Assembly: GCA_020355945.1 (NCBI GenBank)
Contig: CP070627.1
Coordinates: 6,463,814-6,476,846, forward strand
Source: Candidatus Aminicenantota bacterium
GTDB lineage: Bacteria > Acidobacteriota > Aminicenantia > UBA2199
Direction: 5' to 3'
Length of the DNA stretch: 13,033 nt
Made by a program: the position numbers and the translations under genes. Numbering within the stretch: the stretch's first letter is position 1; each line of letters opens with the position of its first letter. The notes under the pieces were generated by a model. It searched no databases and was not told the origin of the DNA. It saw nothing but the letters and a program-made list of their open reading frames with translations. Of this stretch, positions 9,156-13,033 are shown one piece after another.

Positions 9156-11023
9156 AATATTATTTCCTCGCGCGGGTGATTGCTGTCCCCGGATGGTTTC
9201 TTAACAAAATCTACCGCCTCCACCACTAAAGCCATTTCCCTGATGGTGGGACTGGAAAAAATATTTCTTAGATTAATACTGGCATTAAATTCTTTATGAA
9301 TTCGTGAGAAGAGTTGAACCGCTTTTAAACTATGCCCCCCCAGGGCGAAAAAGTCTTCATCGATCCCGATTCTCTCCATTTCCAGTACATCCTGCCATAT
9401 TTCCACCAGTCGTTTCTCCAGGGCAGTTCTCGGGGGGGCGTATTCATTACCGGTTTTCAATATCAAATCTTTTGAGAAAGGCAATGCTTTCCGGTCAGTT
9501 TTGCCACTGTTGTTTAGTGGCATTTTATCCAGGGTAATAAAAAAGGAAGGAACCATGTAACCCGGGAGATACTTACCCAGATAATCCCGCAGTTCTTTTA
9601 AATTGATTTGTTCCACTTCTTTTTTTAAAACAATATAGGCTAGCAATTCTTTTTCATTATCCTTTATTTCTTTATAAACCACGGCAGCATGGCTGATTTT
9701 TTTGTGGCTTAATAATTTGCTTTCTATTTCACCCAATTCCACCCGATGGCCCCGGATTTTTACCTGGGTATCTATCCGCCTCAGGAATTCTACGTTTCCG
9801 TCCTGTAAATAACGGGCCAGGTCTCCTGTTTTGTACACAATATCGCGATAATTATTGTGAAGGGGATTCTGCAGGAATACTTCCTTTGTCTTTTTCTCTT
9901 TTTTAAAATAGCCCAATGTCATATAGGGGCTGCGGATATAAAGTTCTCCTTCCCGGCCGATACTGCATAATTTACCGTTCTTTAATATTAACAGTTCGGT
10001 GTTGTCGATTCCCTTGCCGATGGGGATAGATTTATCCGGGTTCACAGGGTACTTATTGATGAAAAATGAAGATTTATTTAAGGTTTCGGTAGTACCATAC
10101 ATATTTACCAGGCGGGGTTTCTCTTTGTATATCCTCATCCATTGTTGGACATATCTTGCCGGTAGTGTTTCTCCGGAGAGAGCGATATAACGCAGAGTTT
10201 TAAAATAAAGCCCGGGGTTTTCCATGGATTCCAACTGTTTCAACATTGATCCTAAAATAGTGGGAACCGCTTGCATGATCGTCACCTTCATTCTTTCCAG
10301 CCATTCGATCAGGTTGGCGGGATTATGTTTGGTCTCTTCATTGATAACACACACGGTGGCACCGCGGCTAAAGGGTATAAAAATAGATCGCAAGCAGGCA
10401 TCGTATGAAAATGCCTCCAATTGGCCGAAGCGGTCCCGGGAGGTAACTGCGAAAGCCTTAATAAACCACCTTAATGAATGAAGTACCAGCCGGTGTGGGC
10501 CCATAATCCCCTTGGGCTCGCCGGTGGACCCGGTGGTGTAAAAGATGTGGGCAACATCCAGGGGAATATTGATGTCATCCGGGTTGTCGGTGGGAAATAC
10601 GTTCACCTGCTCTTCTACCAGGCCGGGCGCGTAAAAATGGTTTTTCGATTCACCTGGTAAAATGGTAAAAATCATATCCAGGTATTTTTGTTCCATAATA
10701 TAGAGAAAGGGAGATATGTCGGAAATAATGGCCTGCAGGCGGTGTATGGGATAGGCAGGGTCCAGGGGAACAAACGCACCCCCTGCTTTCATGATACCCA
10801 GCATGCAAACGATCATTTCAATCCCTTTATCGAACATTACTACTGCCAATTGATTCTTTTGAAAACCTTTTTCTCTTAAAAACCATGCCAGTTGATTGGC
10901 TCTTTCATTCAACTGCCGGTACGTAATATGCCGATCTTGAAAAACCAGGGCAATCCTGGCCGGTGTTTTCTTCGCCTGCAATTCAAACATCCGGTGTATG
11001 GTTAGATTAACCAGGTCCTCCAT
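9152..11023 (-). CDS. Stand-alone NRPS A-T didomain protein
   Basis: This is a complete 623-residue protein that activates a carboxylic acid (probably an amino acid) with ATP and loads it on its own carrier domain. The A domain starts almost at residue 1 (HRMFELQAKK at 10-19). It has A3 TTGSTGEPKG (163-172), A5 NMYGTTET (307-314, usual Pro replaced by Thr), A7 YKTGD (398-402), A8 RIDTQVKIRGHRVELGEIE (416-434) and A10 NNSGKTDRKALP with the catalytic Lys at 508. The T domain has FFALGGHSLKA with Ser 565. The GrsA-like pocket read by eye is D208, A209, R212, Q251, A281, S283, M308, N316, K317. The Asp that holds the amino group is present, but the rest fits no common code. There is no C domain. 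It may complete the terminal C domain of the upstream gene in trans, or act as the loading module for the next gene. The last residues (HPREEIIL) form an acidic tail suited to docking. The ATG has a strong ribosome binding site, and the TGA stop overlaps the next start as ATGA. Confidence 0.96.
   Translation of the reverse strand: MEDLVNLTIHRMFELQAKKTPARIALVFQDRHITYRQLNERANQLAWFLREKGFQKNQLAVVMFDKGIEMIVCMLGIMKAGGAFVPLDPAYPIHRLQAIISDISPFLYIMEQKYLDMIFTILPGESKNHFYAPGLVEEQVNVFPTDNPDDINIPLDVAHIFYTTGSTGEPKGIMGPHRLVLHSLRWFIKAFAVTSRDRFGQLEAFSYDACLRSIFIPFSRGATVCVINEETKHNPANLIEWLERMKVTIMQAVPTILGSMLKQLESMENPGLYFKTLRYIALSGETLPARYVQQWMRIYKEKPRLVNMYGTTETLNKSSFFINKYPVNPDKSIPIGKGIDNTELLILKNGKLCSIGREGELYIRSPYMTLGYFKKEKKTKEVFLQNPLHNNYRDIVYKTGDLARYLQDGNVEFLRRIDTQVKIRGHRVELGEIESKLLSHKKISHAAVVYKEIKDNEKELLAYIVLKKEVEQINLKELRDYLGKYLPGYMVPSFFITLDKMPLNNSGKTDRKALPFSKDLILKTGNEYAPPRTALEKRLVEIWQDVLEMERIGIDEDFFALGGHSLKAVQLFSRIHKEFNASINLRNIFSSPTIREMALVVEAVDFVKKPSGDSNHPREEIIL
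9165..9169 (-). promoter_or_regulatory. Ribosome binding site of the giant NRPS gene
   Basis: GAGGA on the minus strand lies 9 bases before the ATG at 9155, inside the last codons of the A-T gene. With the ATGA stop/start overlap this indicates translational coupling, which would keep the two partner proteins at similar levels. It supports 9155 as the start, as does the docking domain that begins at the first residue. Confidence 0.7.
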
Positions 11024-11027
11024 GATA

Positions 11028-11034
11028 TCCTCCC
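11028..11034 (-). promoter_or_regulatory. Strong Shine-Dalgarno of the A-T gene
   Basis: On the minus strand GGGAGGA lies 4 bases before the ATG at 11023. It sits in the only non-coding gap of the window, 30 bases after the TAA of the upstream gene. The near-consensus match supports 11023 as a real start and argues that the stop codon upstream is not merely a sequencing error. No promoter or terminator can be seen in the 30 bases, so the genes are probably co-transcribed. Confidence 0.8.
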
Positions 11035-11053
11035 AGAAGTCTAAAGTAAAATA

Positions 11054-13033
11054 TTAAATTTCCAATCTTCCTACTCCGAAGGAAGACGGGAAAATCGGTG
11101 TATCTATAATGGATTCCAGCAAATCTTCTATTGTCCGGCCGGGGTCCTGGATAATACCTTTAAGAACTTTATCATATTTTTTTATTATGTGTTGGATTGT
11201 TTCTTTTTTAAATAAGGTAACATCGTATTCGAAGCGTCCGGTGAGTCGGTTGTTATATTCTTGCGTATCCATATCCAATTTTATATCAAATTTGGCATAA
11301 AATATCTTAACTTCCCTGATCTGAAATTCCAGGCCGGGGAAATCCATTCTCATGGGAATATTATGCATATTAAAAATCGTTGAAAATATTGGAGATTGAT
11401 GAGTTCTCCTGGCAGGATTTATCAGCCTGACCAGTTCACTGTAAGGGAAACTATTTTCATATGCTTCCAGGCAGCTTTTTTTTACTTCTGTAATTAAATG
11501 CCCCAGGGAAATTATCTCATCAAAATGAATTCTTATGGGCAATGTGTTAACGAAAAAACCCACTATATCCTCTAAGATCGGGTCGTCTCTTCCGGCAAAG
11601 GGAACACCGATGATGATATCGCTGCATAAAGTCAGATGCCGCAGGAGAATGAAATATGCACTCAAAAGTACCATGAATAGGCTGCAGTTGTTTTGCCGGG
11701 CCAAAACTTTCAATTTTTCACCCAGGGGGTCCTCGATACAGAAAGACGAGGATGCACCTTTAAACAACGGTTCCTCGGGCCTGGGCCTGTCCAGGGGCAG
11801 ATCAAGTAGAGGCAAAGGCTCCTTTAACCGGGAAAGCCAATAATCCTTCCGCCTGTTAAGCTTCCCTTTATCAATGCTCTCATTCCTGAAGGCCACATAA
11901 TCCACGTATCTTACCGGTAAAAAAGGCAGTCCGGGTTCCCGGCCCTGGGAAAAAGCATGATAAATTTCGGAAAGTTCTTTAACTAAAATACCAATACTCC
12001 ATCCGTCACAAATAAGATGACATATATTAAGATAAAGTGTATATTTTTCTTTTTCCTGTTTAAATAATTTCCCTCTTATAAGAGGACCGGAAGAGAGTGG
12101 AAAATTTTTTGCCAAATCCCGGTTAATTTGTCGGTCAATCCGTTCATCCCGTAAATCTTGTTCCATTCCCGATAAATCCTCATATCCCAATGGAACGTCA
12201 ACGTTGTCCAGGAGAACCTGTTTGGGAATCCCGTTTTTTTCTGTAAAGATCGTTCTTAAGGCCTCATGCCGCTCAACTATATATTTTAAGGCATCTTCAC
12301 ATGCCTTGCGATTAAGCTTTCCTTTTATTTCAACTACAATCGGTATATTGTAAGAACTTTCCGTTTCCACCCTGGTTAAAACCCATAGACTCTTTTGTGT
12401 ATAAGAAAGCTCAAATTCCTTCCTGTTGGTTAACCGGGGGATATTTCCAGCCGTTTGCACATTTCCCTTTCCTCCAACATTTTTTATATATTTTGAGAGT
12501 TCAATTAAAGTTGGTCGGGTGAAGATTTCTTGAAGGGGTATTTTTACATGAAATACTTTGTCTATTTTCGATACCAGCAGAATGGCTTTTAACGAATGCC
12601 CTCCCAACTGGAAAAAATCGGAGCCGGTACTGATTACGGATTTATCCACTCCCAATACCTCTGACCAAATTTCCACCAATTGGAACTCCACTTCATCCCC
12701 GGGCGCAATATAATCGTCCGGGGCTTTTAAACCCGGTTCAGGCAATGCTTTCCTGTCTATTTTACCGCTTGATGTCAATGGCATTTTATCCAGTTGGACA
12801 AAATAGGAAGGTACCATATAATCGGGCAAAGTTTTAGACAATAGAACCCTTAATTCTGAAATTTCAAGCGCTTTCCCGGAAACCACGTAGGCACATAAAT
12901 ACTTCTGACCGGTATTATCTGTCCTGGCTGTTACGACAGCCTCTTTGATTCCGGCCGCATCCAGCAGCCGACTTTCTATTTCCCCGGGCTCGATTCTAAA
13001 GCCCCTTATCTTTACCTGGTGGTCTTTCCTGCC
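11054..13033 (-). CDS. NRPS, C-terminal part: (A)-T-C, 5' end beyond the right edge
   Basis: This is the end of an NRPS polypeptide. The frame is open to the right edge, giving 659 codons plus a TAA stop. A GTG at 12886 is an internal valine codon (YLCAYVVSGK) and not a start. Residues are counted from the window edge. The A domain is present only from motif A8 (DHQVKIRGFRIEPGEIE, about 4-20) to A10 (LTSSGKIDRKALP, catalytic Lys at 91), so its substrate pocket lies outside the window. The T domain has FFQLGGHSLKA with the phosphopantetheine Ser at 147. A C domain then runs from about 205 to 640. Its first motif is SYTQKSLWVL, followed by RHEALRT, and its active site is CHLICDG: the second, catalytic His (339) is kept and the first His is Cys. 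The protein ends just after this C domain, inside what is normally the C-A linker. Its partner A domain must therefore come from another protein, most simply the A-T protein 30 bases downstream in the same frame. The family assignment is certain; the substrate is unknown. Confidence 0.95.
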   Translation of the reverse strand, partial: GRKDHQVKIRGFRIEPGEIESRLLDAAGIKEAVVTARTDNTGQKYLCAYVVSGKALEISELRVLLSKTLPDYMVPSYFVQLDKMPLTSSGKIDRKALPEPGLKAPDDYIAPGDEVEFQLVEIWSEVLGVDKSVISTGSDFFQLGGHSLKAILLVSKIDKVFHVKIPLQEIFTRPTLIELSKYIKNVGGKGNVQTAGNIPRLTNRKEFELSYTQKSLWVLTRVETESSYNIPIVVEIKGKLNRKACEDALKYIVERHEALRTIFTEKNGIPKQVLLDNVDVPLGYEDLSGMEQDLRDERIDRQINRDLAKNFPLSSGPLIRGKLFKQEKEKYTLYLNICHLICDGWSIGILVKELSEIYHAFSQGREPGLPFLPVRYVDYVAFRNESIDKGKLNRRKDYWLSRLKEPLPLLDLPLDRPRPEEPLFKGASSSFCIEDPLGEKLKVLARQNNCSLFMVLLSAYFILLRHLTLCSDIIIGVPFAGRDDPILEDIVGFFVNTLPIRIHFDEIISLGHLITEVKKSCLEAYENSFPYSELVRLINPARRTHQSPIFSTIFNMHNIPMRMDFPGLEFQIREVKIFYAKFDIKLDMDTQEYNNRLTGRFEYDVTLFKKETIQHIIKKYDKVLKGIIQDPGRTIEDLLESIIDTPIFPSSFGVGRLEI

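Noticed and set aside
11535..11843. Plus-strand open frame of 102 codons
   Set aside because: It is antisense to the well-conserved C domain of the upstream NRPS, with no supporting motif.
12884..12886. GTG as a possible start of the upstream gene
   Set aside because: The same frame continues upstream to the window edge with conserved A8 and following sequence (DHQVKIRGFRIE, YLCAYVV), so this codon is an internal valine.

Overview
The window is a stretch of a nonribosomal peptide synthetase (NRPS) locus. It is almost completely coding on the minus strand, and transcription runs from high to low coordinates. No tRNA, rRNA, transposase, CRISPR array, regulator or transporter gene is visible. 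The only non-coding DNA is a 30-base gap at 11024-11053. The organism cannot be fixed from this DNA. GC content is moderate to low, ribosome binding sites are strong and purine-rich, and the Lys/Ile/Glu-rich NRPS sequence (recurrent KKEYY...SSAQKRLY, FKTP and HHIISDGTS segments) recalls NRPSs of Candidatus Aminicenantes or of Bacillota. That assignment comes from memory of family style and is weak.

Layout in the direction of transcription: (1) 13033-11054, an NRPS whose beginning lies off the right edge. The window shows the end of an adenylation (A) domain, a carrier (T/PCP) domain and a terminal condensation (C) domain. (2) 11023-9152, a complete two-domain A-T protein of 623 residues. (3) 9155-1, a giant NRPS that is still open at the left edge (at least 3051 codons): TubC-type N-terminal docking domain, C-A-T, C-A-T, C-A (third A cut off at motif A8). 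Genes 1 and 2 share a reading frame and are separated by one TAA stop and ten sense codons. Genes 2 and 3 overlap by four bases (ATGA).

How they work together: if the order is collinear, gene 1 passes its chain to a terminal C domain. That C domain condenses it with the residue loaded by the separate A-T protein, and the chain then crosses the docking domain into gene 3. Alternatively, gene 2 is itself the initiating A-T module, and the terminal C domain of gene 1 acts elsewhere. Pocket residues read by eye against GrsA numbering predict serine for the second A domain of gene 3 (DVWHFSLVD). The other three readable or partly readable pockets (DGQDLSVVD, DAEHIGEVT, and DARQASMNK in gene 2) match no code I can assign firmly. 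No epimerization, methyltransferase, cyclization, reductase or thioesterase domain is present, and all four carrier domains have GGHS rather than GGDS, so the visible modules look like plain L-residue extension modules.

Points most worth a second look: the NRPS module split between C and A by a single in-frame stop, the stand-alone A-T protein with an odd pocket, the TubC-type docking interface, the near-duplicate T-C cassettes alternating with divergent A domains, and a palindrome-bounded, C-free tract inside the third A domain.
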